Source: DASXRU01 sp039933315 (GTDB taxonomy: Bacteria; Acidobacteriota; Blastocatellia; Pyrinomonadales; Pyrinomonadaceae). Taken from it: a stretch of DNA of 27,894 nt. This document shows, one piece after another, positions 1-6,637 of the stretch. The stretch lies in NCBI GenBank assembly GCA_039933315.1, contig JBDTOI010000040.1, positions 1-27,894 on the forward strand. The letters are read 5' to 3'. A program made the translations under genes and the position numbers. Numbering within the stretch: the stretch's first letter is position 1; each line of letters starts with the position of its first letter. The notes under the pieces are model-generated. The model had not been told where the DNA came from. It did no database searches and worked only from the letters and a program-made list of their open reading frames with translations.

Positions 1-993
1 CTGTTCTGGTTCTTTGGCCACCCCGAAGTTTACATCGCGATTCTGCCGGGTATGGGCGCGACCTCGCATATCCTTGCCACCTTTGCCCGGAAACCGGTAT
101 TCGGCTATCGGGCGATGGTGTTCGCGATCTTTGCCATTGGTGGCCTGGGCTTTTTCGTCTGGGGCCACCACATGTTCATAAGCGGCATGAGCCCCTACTC
201 GGCGATCGCGTTCTCGATTCTCACGCTTTCCATTGGCGTCCCATCGGCCATCAAGACCTTTAACTGGCTGGGCACACTTTGGGGTGGCAGGATTCGCTTT
301 ACCACGGCAATGCTTTACGCCATCGGTTTTGTCTCGCTGTTTGTGGCGGGGGGCATTACCGGGCTGGTGTTGGGCCAGACCTCGCTCGACCTGCCCATGC
401 ATGACACCTACTTCGTGACGGCTCACTTCCACCTGGTGATGGGGGTGGCTTCAATCTTCGGTATGTTTGCCGCGACCTACTTCTGGTTCCCAAAGATGTT
501 CGGCCGTTTCATGAACGAAGGTCTGGGCAAGTTTCATTTCTGGATTACCTTCGTTGGCGTGTACACCATCTTCGTGCCCATGCACATGATGGGTATCGTC
601 GGCATGCCGCGACGCTACGCGCAGTTTACTGAATATGAGTTTCTGACAACTCTGCATCCGCTGGTGCTGTTGGTTTCCATCGCAGCCATTGTGACTGTGG
701 CGGTGCAGTTTGTTTTCTTTTTCAATCTGTTCTGGAGCATGTTTAAGGGCAAGGTCGCCGGTCCAAATCCATGGGATGCAACGACGCTGGAGTGGATTAC
801 TGACTCGCCGCCGCCGCACGACAACTTTAAGGGGATTGCGCCGACGGTTTATCGCGGGCCATACGAGTTCGCGGTGCCCGGCGCGCCTAAGGACTTCACA
901 ATGCAAACGGAGCCTCCGACGGCTGAGGCGCCGGTTCACTCGCCGGGAGCAGGGGAGACAGGCGGTAATGGCCACGACGGTCACAAGCACTGA
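1..993 (+). CDS. ctaD: Cytochrome c oxidase subunit I, C-terminal part (5' end outside window)
   Basis: Catalytic subunit of the aa3-type heme-copper oxidase, which passes electrons from cytochrome c to O2 and pumps protons across the cytoplasmic membrane. The frame is open from base 1 and begins with the signature LFWFFGHPEVYI, which carries the CuB-ligand histidine and the cross-linked tyrosine. The HHMF motif (about base 170; further CuB histidines), the K-channel region, and the HFHLVMG stretch with the heme ligands (near base 420) follow. Several transmembrane helices are visible. The tail is hydrophilic and His/Gly-rich. The first ATG in the window (base 52) is internal, not the start. 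The gene heads an oxidase cluster, and its end overlaps the next gene by 26 bp, indicating co-transcription. The upstream subunit II gene would be expected just outside the window. Confidence 0.96.
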   Translation: MFWFFGHPEVYIAILPGMGATSHILATFARKPVFGYRAMVFAIFAIGGLGFFVWGHHMFISGMSPYSAIAFSILTLSIGVPSAIKTFNWLGTLWGGRIRFTTAMLYAIGFVSLFVAGGITGLVLGQTSLDLPMHDTYFVTAHFHLVMGVASIFGMFAATYFWFPKMFGRFMNEGLGKFHFWITFVGVYTIFVPMHMMGIVGMPRRYAQFTEYEFLTTLHPLVLLVSIAAIVTVAVQFVFFFNLFWSMFKGKVAGPNPWDATTLEWITDSPPPHDNFKGIAPTVYRGPYEFAVPGAPKDFTMQTEPPTAEAPVHSPGAGETGGNGHDGHKH

Positions 994-1642
994 ACGGGTA
1001 ATCGACCAGCGAATCGGTGGTGGGCCGAGGCCTGGTAACGGTCACCGCAATGGCGGCGGCGCCAGGGGTGGCGCTGACCCTATGCGTTTCTACGCTGACC
1101 GTTATCGCCTGGGTATGTGGGTAGCGCTGGCCGGGATCGTGATGCTTTTTACTGCGTTGACCAGCGCGTACATCGTCCGGACAGCCTCGGCCAACGATTG
1201 GCGTCCGATTGCGATCCCGAACGTACTCTGGCTCAGCACGCTGGTCATCATAGTTAGCAGCGTGACTCTTGCAGGAGCCCGCCGGGCCTTGAAGCGGCAG
1301 CAGGACGATGGCTATGGACGATGGTTGATTGCCACCACGATACTCGGCCTGGCTTTCCTTGTTTCGCAGTTGTTGGCGTGGCGACAATTGGTAGGGCAGG
1401 GAATTTACCTCTCCAGTAATCCGCACAGCTCTTTCTTTTATCTGTTAACGGCGGTGCACGGCGTGCACTTGTTCGGCGGAATACTTGCCCTTGCTTATTT
1501 ACTGCTGCGGACGCGCCGTCGCAGGAAAAACGTTGCTGAGGAATCAAAGCGGGTAGGGGCGGCCGGCGCGGTTTCGCTCTACTGGCATTTCATGGATGGG
1601 CTTTGGGTTTACCTTTTCTTGCTGCTGTTCTTTTGGCAATGA
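968..1642 (+). CDS. ctaE: Cytochrome c oxidase subunit III-like protein (first copy)
   Basis: Heme-copper oxidase subunit III family membrane protein, 224 aa. A hydrophilic Gly/Arg-rich N-terminus (about 35 residues) precedes five hydrophobic helices. The family signature is seen in the loop before helix 4 (HSSFFYLLTAVHGVHLFGG) and in the last helix (LYWHFMDGLWVYLFLLLFF), where the WHF/D pattern is typical of subunit III. I chose the ATG at 968 because a purine-rich GGGGAGACAGG lies just upstream; the longer open frame reaching back to 710 runs antiparallel to conserved ctaD sequence and is a shadow. The start lies inside the ctaD tail. A second, divergent subunit III gene follows about 100 bp later, so the two may form a split or heterodimeric subunit III. 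Confidence 0.9.
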   Translation: MATTVTSTERVIDQRIGGGPRPGNGHRNGGGARGGADPMRFYADRYRLGMWVALAGIVMLFTALTSAYIVRTASANDWRPIAIPNVLWLSTLVIIVSSVTLAGARRALKRQQDDGYGRWLIATTILGLAFLVSQLLAWRQLVGQGIYLSSNPHSSFFYLLTAVHGVHLFGGILALAYLLLRTRRRRKNVAEESKRVGAAGAVSLYWHFMDGLWVYLFLLLFFWQ

Positions 1643-1731
1643 GTGGCACAGACTTCAGTCTGTGTTGCTGTGTAAATTAGAAAGACTTACTTCGTATTCA
1701 AGTCGAACCACAGACCGAAGTCTGTGCCACT
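1642..1731. repeat. REP-like double palindrome between the two subunit III genes
   Basis: Two 23-nt arms (1642-1664 and 1709-1731) are inverted copies matching at 22 of 23 positions, separated by 44 nt. Each arm is itself a hairpin: CACAGACT-TC-AGTCTGTG in the left arm and CACAGAC-CGAA-GTCTGTG in the right. This nested arrangement is the layout of REP/BIME elements. It starts on the stop codon of the first gene and ends five bases before the Shine-Dalgarno of the next, so it will be in the transcript. Confidence 0.8.
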
Positions 1732-1746
1732 TTCTGGAGGTGACAG

Positions 1747-2406
1747 GTGAGTACTGAAGCACGCGCGGATCTGGTAACAGGCGATTGGGGTGGCGGCATA
1801 CTGCCGTATCGGGTAGGCCATAGAAAGCTCGGCATGTGGCTTTTTATTGTCTCTGACTCGCTGACGTTCTCCTCCCTGCTGATCGGATACGCGTATGTGC
1901 GCGCGTCAAACGTTTGGCCCACGCCTTTCCCTTTTGCTCCCAGCATAGTCTTTTCCTCGATCATGACTCTGTGCCTGCTCTCGTCGAGTTTGACGATGGT
2001 AATGGGCGTCTCTGCCTCAGCTCGCGGAGACCTGGAGAAAGCGCGCAAGTGGATTCTGCTGACTATTGTTTTCGGTCTGGCCTTCGTGATCCTGCACGGC
2101 ATCGAGTGGAAGCACCTGATCGACGAAGGGCTGCGGCCGTTTGCGCTGCCTCACGAATGGGCGGAGCGGTGGCCCGGCGCCACCCCGCTATTTGGCGCCA
2201 CGTTTTTCGGCATCACCGGCCTGCATATGTTTCACGTCATCACCGGCGCCGTATATCTTCTGGTAGTAGCCTTGCGCGTCAAAAAGCTCAAACATGAAGA
2301 CATCGAGATTAGCGGGCTCTACTGGCACTTTGTCGATCTGGTATGGATGTTTGTCTTCCCGTTAATCTATCTGTTGTCGATTGATGTCGGAAAAGTAGCT
2401 CACTGA
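1747..2406 (+). CDS. Cytochrome c oxidase subunit III-like protein (second copy)
   Basis: Second heme-copper oxidase subunit III protein, 219 aa. The start is GTG, supported by GGAGG six bases upstream. Five predicted membrane helices are seen: an N-terminal LGMWLFIVSDSLTFSSLLIGYAY block, a central FGITGLHMFHVITGAVYLLV block with the conserved His pair, and a C-terminal SGLYWHFVDLVWMFVFPLIY. These are the canonical motifs of subunit III, including the conserved acidic residue after WHF. It is clearly distinct from the preceding subunit III-like gene rather than a recent duplicate. It lies downstream of the palindromic repeat and is followed by subunit IV, so it is probably part of the same oxidase operon. 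Confidence 0.92.
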   Translation: MSTEARADLVTGDWGGGILPYRVGHRKLGMWLFIVSDSLTFSSLLIGYAYVRASNVWPTPFPFAPSIVFSSIMTLCLLSSSLTMVMGVSASARGDLEKARKWILLTIVFGLAFVILHGIEWKHLIDEGLRPFALPHEWAERWPGATPLFGATFFGITGLHMFHVITGAVYLLVVALRVKKLKHEDIEISGLYWHFVDLVWMFVFPLIYLLSIDVGKVAH

Positions 2407-2433
2407 GCATCTAGCGGAAGCAGGAGGAGAAGA

Positions 2434-2787
2434 ATGACCGCACATGCAACAGAGGCGGAGCATTTCGCCGGCAGCAACAAGCTCTTCATTTCAGTGTGGG
2501 TTTGGTTGCTGGTAATAACGGGAGTCGAGGTGTTCCTCGGCTATATTCATTTGCCACTCTTCTACATGTTGACGATACTGATGGGGCTGTCCATTGTTAA
2601 AGCGGCCCTGATCGTCGCGTACTTTATGCACTTGAGATTTGAACGGCTGACTCTGGTTCTAACTCTGGTGCCGGCGTTGGTAATATGCATTTGCTTGCTG
2701 GGGGTCTTTTTCCCCGACAGTTTCCGTTCAATGAACCTGCGGGTTCCGCTAAAAGAGACGCCGCCCGCAACGGAGGCCCCGCATTGA
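2434..2787 (+). CDS. ctaF: Cytochrome c oxidase subunit IV family protein
   Basis: Small membrane subunit of the oxidase, 117 aa, matching the prokaryotic cytochrome C oxidase subunit IV family in size and layout. Three hydrophobic segments are seen: residues about 17-37, 42-64 and 71-91. The typical KAALIVAYFMHLRFE motif falls at the end of the second. The tail is Pro/Glu-rich. A strong Shine-Dalgarno (AGGAGGAGA) precedes the ATG. The family has no catalytic residues and is thought to help assembly or stability of the complex. Its stop overlaps the putative TTG start of the next gene. Confidence 0.9.
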   Translation: MTAHATEAEHFAGSNKLFISVWVWLLVITGVEVFLGYIHLPLFYMLTILMGLSIVKAALIVAYFMHLRFERLTLVLTLVPALVICICLLGVFFPDSFRSMNLRVPLKETPPATEAPH

Positions 2788-3041
2788 AGGTTCGCTTGCG
2801 CACTGTGAATGTGTTTTTAGTCATAACTGCGCTGGTGGCGGCCGTGTTGTTTACCGTCGCTCCGGTCGAGGCGCAGTGCGCGATGTGCCGGGCATCCGTG
2901 CAAAACAATGCTGCCTTCGTGCGGGGACTTAACCTTGGCGTGCTGATCCTGCTGACTCCGCCGGTGGCAATCTTTTGCTCCATATTCATTGTGGCCTACC
3001 GGTATCGCAAGGGCGGGAAAGACGATGTGATTGACGAATGA
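2784..3041 (+). CDS. Small exported/membrane protein with CxxC motif
   Basis: 85-aa protein that I do not recognise as a named family. An N-terminal hydrophobic signal (about residues 8-27, ending VEAQ) is followed by CAMCRASVQNN and a second helix (about 48-70, LGVLILLTPPVAIFCSIFIV), then a basic tail. The CxxC next to the predicted outer face of the membrane could bind metal or be redox active. The TTG start at 2784 is favoured because GGAGG lies seven bases upstream inside ctaF; a GTG at 2805 is an alternative. The ATGA overlap with the following zinc-ribbon gene and the position in the oxidase cluster suggest a role in oxidase assembly or copper handling, but this is inference. Confidence 0.75.
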   Translation: MKVRLRTVNVFLVITALVAAVLFTVAPVEAQCAMCRASVQNNAAFVRGLNLGVLILLTPPVAIFCSIFIVAYRYRKGGKDDVIDE

Positions 3042-3268
3042 CTACGGCGCTCATTGATGAGGAAAACCCGCTCGGCCTGGATATCGAGGTGCGCACCGTG
3101 CGCGGCCGAGCTTGCCCAAACTGCGGCGGCAAAATAATTCCCTCGAACCGTGCCGTCTATCAAGCCGCCGCCAACCAGGCCGATGCCTTCCCGGTCTGGC
3201 AGTGCGAGCGCTGCGGTTATGAAGAGATGTCTGAGCGTCGGCAGGCCGCGCCCAAGGGAAAACATTGA
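3038..3268 (+). CDS. Small zinc-ribbon protein
   Basis: 76-aa soluble protein with two Cys pairs, CPNC at residues 26-29 and CERC at 56-59, spaced as a classic zinc ribbon that would hold one Zn ion. There is no signal peptide or membrane segment. It overlaps the preceding gene by four bases (ATGA), so translation is probably coupled. The position among oxidase genes suggests an accessory role; the ribbon itself does not tell the partner. Function unknown. Confidence 0.75.
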   Translation: MTTALIDEENPLGLDIEVRTVRGRACPNCGGKIIPSNRAVYQAAANQADAFPVWQCERCGYEEMSERRQAAPKGKH

Positions 3269-3306
3269 GGACCGTTGGCCGCAAGTTGACGGGCGACTAA
3301 AGAACG

Positions 3307-3681
3307 ATGGACACAACAATGCAAGCGGACGATAACTCGATGCGCGGCACGAGGATCTTGAACCTGATCTGCGTGCTCATTGCCCTCGCCTTTATAGCCC
3401 TGGCTGTCTTGAACTTTTTGTCCGAAGGCAGTTTCTTTTCCACCGACAGCCTGTTCATAACTCTGGTGTGGCTGATGTTGGCGGGCTTGTTCCTGGCTGT
3501 TCCGGGATTGGACATGATGTCCCGCGGCGTTATTCGTGTTCCTTTCCGCGGGCGTGGCGCCGGCAAGGCGGGGGCGGCAGCGGCAGGAGACACAGGAGTG
3601 ACCACGGATGCCAGAGGCAGAACGATGCCTCCCGATGTCAGGAGAATGGTCGCCGACATGAAGACGAAACCGAAGCAGTAA
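3307..3681 (+). CDS. Two-helix membrane protein of unknown function
   Basis: 124-aa protein with two hydrophobic helices (about residues 17-38 and 47-69), then a Gly/Ala-rich linker and a basic C-terminal tail. I recognise no motif. The open frame ends in a stop, sits in line with the surrounding cox-cluster genes, and has codon use like theirs. The ribosome binding site is weak (AAAGAACG before ATG 3307), and ATGs at 3319 and 3340 are alternatives. Role unknown. Confidence 0.65.
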   Translation: MDTTMQADDNSMRGTRILNLICVLIALAFIALAVLNFLSEGSFFSTDSLFITLVWLMLAGLFLAVPGLDMMSRGVIRVPFRGRGAGKAGAAAAGDTGVTTDARGRTMPPDVRRMVADMKTKPKQ

Positions 3682-3770
3682 GGTTTGCCCAGCCAACAAT
3701 CGCCGGCAATCCAGCGGGACACAGCACAGATTGGGCACGGATTGGAAAGTCTGCACAGTAAGGCCCATTC

Positions 3771-4202
3771 ATGATCGGCGACATTTCAGTTTTGCCCCAT
3801 CTCAATGCCTGCCTCAATACCACCAGCGCATTGTTTCTCCTGAGCGGCTACTACTTCATCAAGCGTCTGCGAGTACGAGCACACCGCAATTGTCAGGTGG
3901 CGGCGCTGATTACCTCGAGTGTGTTCCTGATCTCATATCTGACATATCACTACTACCACGGCGATACCCGCTTTCTGGGTCAGGGAATCGTGCGGCCTTT
4001 TTATTTTACAGTCCTGATTAGTCACATAGTCCTGGCCATCGCTATAGTCCCGCTGGTGTTGATTACCGCGTACCGCGCCGCCCGCGGAGACTTCGTCAGG
4101 CACAAAAGAATTGCCCGCTGGACTTTTCCCCTGTGGCTCTATGTGTCTGTGACCGGCGTCATCGTTTACTTCATGCTTTATCATGCCTACCCGTCACTCT
4201 GA
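3771..4202 (+). CDS. DUF420 / CtaM-like membrane protein
   Basis: 143-aa membrane protein with four predicted helices. It matches the DUF420 family by pattern: an N-terminal LNACLNTTSALFLLSGYYFIK block, an SYLTYHYYHGDTRFLGQG loop with conserved His/Tyr residues after the second helix, an HIVLAI helix, and a C-terminal HKRIARWTFPLWLYVSVTGVIVYFMLY. Family members (CtaM in Firmicutes) are needed for cytochrome aa3 oxidase maturation, which agrees with the position after the structural genes. GTAAGG upstream serves as ribosome binding site. It overlaps the next gene by 20 bp. Confidence 0.88.
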   Translation: MIGDISVLPHLNACLNTTSALFLLSGYYFIKRLRVRAHRNCQVAALITSSVFLISYLTYHYYHGDTRFLGQGIVRPFYFTVLISHIVLAIAIVPLVLITAYRAARGDFVRHKRIARWTFPLWLYVSVTGVIVYFMLYHAYPSL

Positions 4203-5088
4203 TTTTCCCGGCAATGGTTCCGGCGGGCCTGTGCTCATAGATGGCGCTTCTGCGGCGGAATCCATTTCCCCGCCTAAGGCGCGGCGGCGCTCGCCTCTTC
4301 CGCTAGCCATAGTTGCGGCCCTATTTATTATTGCGCCCTTCCTGGCGTGGTATTTCACATGGTTTGGACGCAACCTTTCGGACGATGACATCAGCAAATA
4401 CCTGGCGGAGGAAAGTAGCCCGCGCCACGTGCAACACGCTCTCACGCAAATTGAAGCGCGCATTGAGGCGGGAGATCCCGGAGTTAAGCGTTGGTACCCG
4501 CAAATAGCCCACCTTGCCCAAAGCAAGACAATGGAGATAAGGCAAACTGCCGCCTGGGTGATGGGCCAGGACAATACGACGCAAGAATTTCACGCCGCGC
4601 TGGCCAGACTGCTGGAGGATTCCGAACCAATCGTGAGGCGCAATGCTGCTCTGGGCATCACCCGTTTCGGTGACGCCGGCGGCCGGCGTGAGCTGCTTGC
4701 CGTCCTCCAACCGTTCCAGGTCCTTGCTCCCATGGATGGCGTCCTGCAAAGCTCGTTGTCAACGGGCTCAACTGTCAGCGTGGGCACGTTGCTGGCCCGC
4801 ATCGGAGGCGAGGGTGGCAGTCTTACGGAAGTGCGGTCTCCCTTGCCGGGGGCGATTGATAAGATTTTCACGCCGGAGGGCAAACAGGTTCGCGCAAACG
4901 AGCCCATCGTCTCGTTGGCTCCTGACGAACGTAGCGTTTCGGAGGCCTTGCTGGCGCTGAGATTTGTGGGTGGCCGCGAAGACGTGGTAGCGATAGCCGA
5001 CTACACCAGGAACATGTCGGCAAAGATAAAAGCAGAAGCGGCTCTGACGGTTAAGACCATCCAGAGCCGCGTTGGCATCGCAAATTAA
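4183..5088 (+). CDS. Membrane-anchored HEAT-repeat protein with lipoyl-like (barrel-sandwich) domain
   Basis: 301-aa protein with an unusual composition. A basic N-terminus leads to one membrane helix (residues about 41-62). Alpha-helical HEAT-like repeats (about 80-175) include MEIRQTAAWVMGQD and PIVRRNAALGITRFGD. Then two half-motifs of a biotinyl/lipoyl-like fold follow: VLAPMDGVLQSSLSTGSTV (about 180-198) and VRSPLPGAIDKIFTPEGKQV (about 217-236). There is no DKA/MKM lysine, so the domain is probably not lipoylated or biotinylated and resembles HlyD-type adaptor hairpins. A second helical HEAT-like segment ends the protein. Overlap with the DUF420 gene ties it to the oxidase operon, so a scaffold role in oxidase assembly is plausible but unproven. 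Confidence 0.8.
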   Translation: MPTRHSDFPGNGSGGPVLIDGASAAESISPPKARRRSPLPLAIVAALFIIAPFLAWYFTWFGRNLSDDDISKYLAEESSPRHVQHALTQIEARIEAGDPGVKRWYPQIAHLAQSKTMEIRQTAAWVMGQDNTTQEFHAALARLLEDSEPIVRRNAALGITRFGDAGGRRELLAVLQPFQVLAPMDGVLQSSLSTGSTVSVGTLLARIGGEGGSLTEVRSPLPGAIDKIFTPEGKQVRANEPIVSLAPDERSVSEALLALRFVGGREDVVAIADYTRNMSAKIKAEAALTVKTIQSRVGIAN

Positions 5089-5096
5089 TCTTGTGG

Positions 5097-5519
5097 TCAG
5101 ACAGCAGGTGGCGCGGGCGGGGCATCCGGCAGGTTGATGCCGTGCATGGCCTCCCAGTCTTCTGTGGGCACCATCTCGATCGCATCCCAGGGACAACCGT
5201 CGAGGAACGCGCCGTCAGGTCCCTTGCTGGTGCATTTCTGGCAACCAATACAAAGGTAGGAATCAACCTCTATGCGCCCAAAGGGCGGATGGTCCTCATC
5301 GGGGACCCAAAACATGCAGGCCTCAATGGGGCAGTACTCGATGCAAGCGGGCGAGCCCGCGCAGCCAGTGCAGCAATCTGTCGTGATAGCCAGAATGCGA
5401 GGCTTCTTCTTTCGGGTCGCCTTGCCATCGCCTACTGACATGGGCCAATGTTTTTCTATGATATCGAACATGTTTTGTTTGAAAGACCGATGATGAATCT
5501 CTTGTCTATCGGGGGACAC
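5097..5519 (-). CDS. Ferredoxin-like protein with two Fe-S cluster motifs
   Basis: 140-aa soluble electron carrier. Two Cys clusters are visible: CCTGCAGSPACIEYCP (about residues 49-64) and CIGCQKCTSKGPDGAFLDGCP (about 91-111), which can hold two [4Fe-4S] clusters with the longer loops seen in 7Fe/8Fe ferredoxins. The acidic C-terminal region has PWDAIEMVP. The start is uncertain: GTG at 5519 gives the full frame with only a weak ribosome binding site, while ATGs at 5471 and 5441 would keep both clusters. The gene is convergent with the oxidase cluster, eight bases from its last stop. The partner is unknown; the ETF:quinone oxidoreductase elsewhere in the window is one candidate only by function. 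Confidence 0.85.
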   Translation of the reverse strand: MSPDRQEIHHRSFKQNMFDIIEKHWPMSVGDGKATRKKKPRILAITTDCCTGCAGSPACIEYCPIEACMFWVPDEDHPPFGRIEVDSYLCIGCQKCTSKGPDGAFLDGCPWDAIEMVPTEDWEAMHGINLPDAPPAPPAV

Positions 5520-5631
5520 CTTAACATAGCCATGCTCTTTTTCTCAACGATTCGTGTCGAAGCCATAGAACGCTTGATAGTTAACACCTAAACGATCAAA
5601 ACTGTGGGCCAAATTCTTCAGGAGGAATGAC

Positions 5632-6411
5632 ATGGAAACGATCGTGGGGATTTTCGATTCGCGCTCCGATGCGGAGCAGGCCTTAACCAGTTTGCAGGGA
5701 GCTGGTATTCCTTATGAAAAGCTAACACTGCTTGCTCCGGGTGCTTCCGATGAGCGGTTGGCTGAAGTACACACCACCGAAGGTGAGCAACCCGGCATGG
5801 GTAAGGCACTGGGCGCTACAGTGGGCGGAGCTCTGGGAGTTGCGGGAGGCGCCGAATTGGGGCTCATAGCTGCCAGCTTCTTTGTCCCTGGTGTCGGCCC
5901 GGTAATCGCCGCCGGACTGTTGGGCGCAGCGATTCTGGGCATTGGCGGCGCAGCGACAGGGGCCGTTGCGGGCCGAGCAATGGAAGGCCGGTTGGCGGAC
6001 GGGTTGCCGCGCGACGAACTGTTCGTCTACGAAGACGCGTTAAGACGAGGACGCACAGTGGTGATTGGATTTGCTGAAGACGCCGACGTGGCTGAGCGCG
6101 GGCGTCATGTACTGGCCGACACGGGCGCGGAGAGCATCGATGCGGCGCGCGAAGAGTGGTGGATTGGATTGCGTAGCGCCGAAGAAGAAGAATACACCGG
6201 CCAGGGCAAAGACTTCAGCAAGGATGAACGCATCTACCGCCGGGGATTTGAGGCTGCCATACATCCGACCGTGCGCGACCGGGGCTACGACGAAGCGACT
6301 GAGACCTTACGCGAAAGACACGCTGATGACTACGCCCAGGAAAGTTTCAAAGCGGGCTATCAGCGCGGACAGAATTATTACCGCAGCGTGAAGGGCAAAC
6401 ACAAAGAGTGA
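5632..6411 (+). CDS. Glycine-rich membrane-associated stress-type protein
   Basis: 259-aa protein. The N-terminal 35 residues (VGIFDSRSDAEQALTSLQGAGI) resemble the alpha/beta start of the general-stress protein 17M (YflT-like) domain. Residues about 57-115 form a Gly/Ala-rich hydrophobic stretch of the type found in membrane hairpins. The second half is hydrophilic and acidic/basic mixed, with repeated RG[FY] motifs (YRRGFEAAI, FKAGYQRGQNYY) in the C-terminal 65 residues. The ribosome binding site is strong (AGGAGGAATGAC before ATG). The stop codon overlaps the next small gene. A role in stress or envelope protection is inferred from the family only. Confidence 0.75.
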   Translation: METIVGIFDSRSDAEQALTSLQGAGIPYEKLTLLAPGASDERLAEVHTTEGEQPGMGKALGATVGGALGVAGGAELGLIAASFFVPGVGPVIAAGLLGAAILGIGGAATGAVAGRAMEGRLADGLPRDELFVYEDALRRGRTVVIGFAEDADVAERGRHVLADTGAESIDAAREEWWIGLRSAEEEEYTGQGKDFSKDERIYRRGFEAAIHPTVRDRGYDEATETLRERHADDYAQESFKAGYQRGQNYYRSVKGKHKE

Positions 6412-6584
6412 AGGATACGCTGCTGAGTCTGGCAGTACTCGTCGCCATTCTCATTCCCAGTGCGCTCATAACCAACTGGTTCGCGCGCAATATGTATAAT
6501 CGCTGCGGGACGTGCGGTACGTTGAATGCCAAACGTCGCGCAGCCTGCCGGCAGTGCCAGAGTAGCTTGCCGGGCCACAGCTAA
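6408..6584 (+). CDS. 58-aa membrane-anchored zinc-ribbon mini-protein
   Basis: Starts with GTG in a GTGA overlap with the stop of the preceding gene and ends at TAA 6582-6584. An N-terminal hydrophobic helix (residues about 5-25, LLSLAVLVAILIPSALITNW) is followed by four cysteines spaced C33-x2-C36-x10-C47-x2-C50, a zinc-ribbon pattern, in a basic context (NAKRRAAC). The order helix-then-ribbon and the stop/start overlap make coupled expression with the stress-type protein likely. It would insert in the cytoplasmic membrane with the ribbon on one face. Function unknown. The ordered Cys pattern argues against a chance frame. Confidence 0.72.
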   Translation: MKDTLLSLAVLVAILIPSALITNWFARNMYNRCGTCGTLNAKRRAACRQCQSSLPGHS

Positions 6585-6637
6585 CTAAAACACCGGGCAG
6601 TTCAGATCTCAGCACACCTCGTCTAACGGAGAATAAA

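Noticed and set aside
710..967. Upstream extension of the first subunit III frame
   Set aside because: It is rich in Arg and overlaps conserved ctaD codons; ATG 968 has a purine-rich site and begins the family-like sequence.
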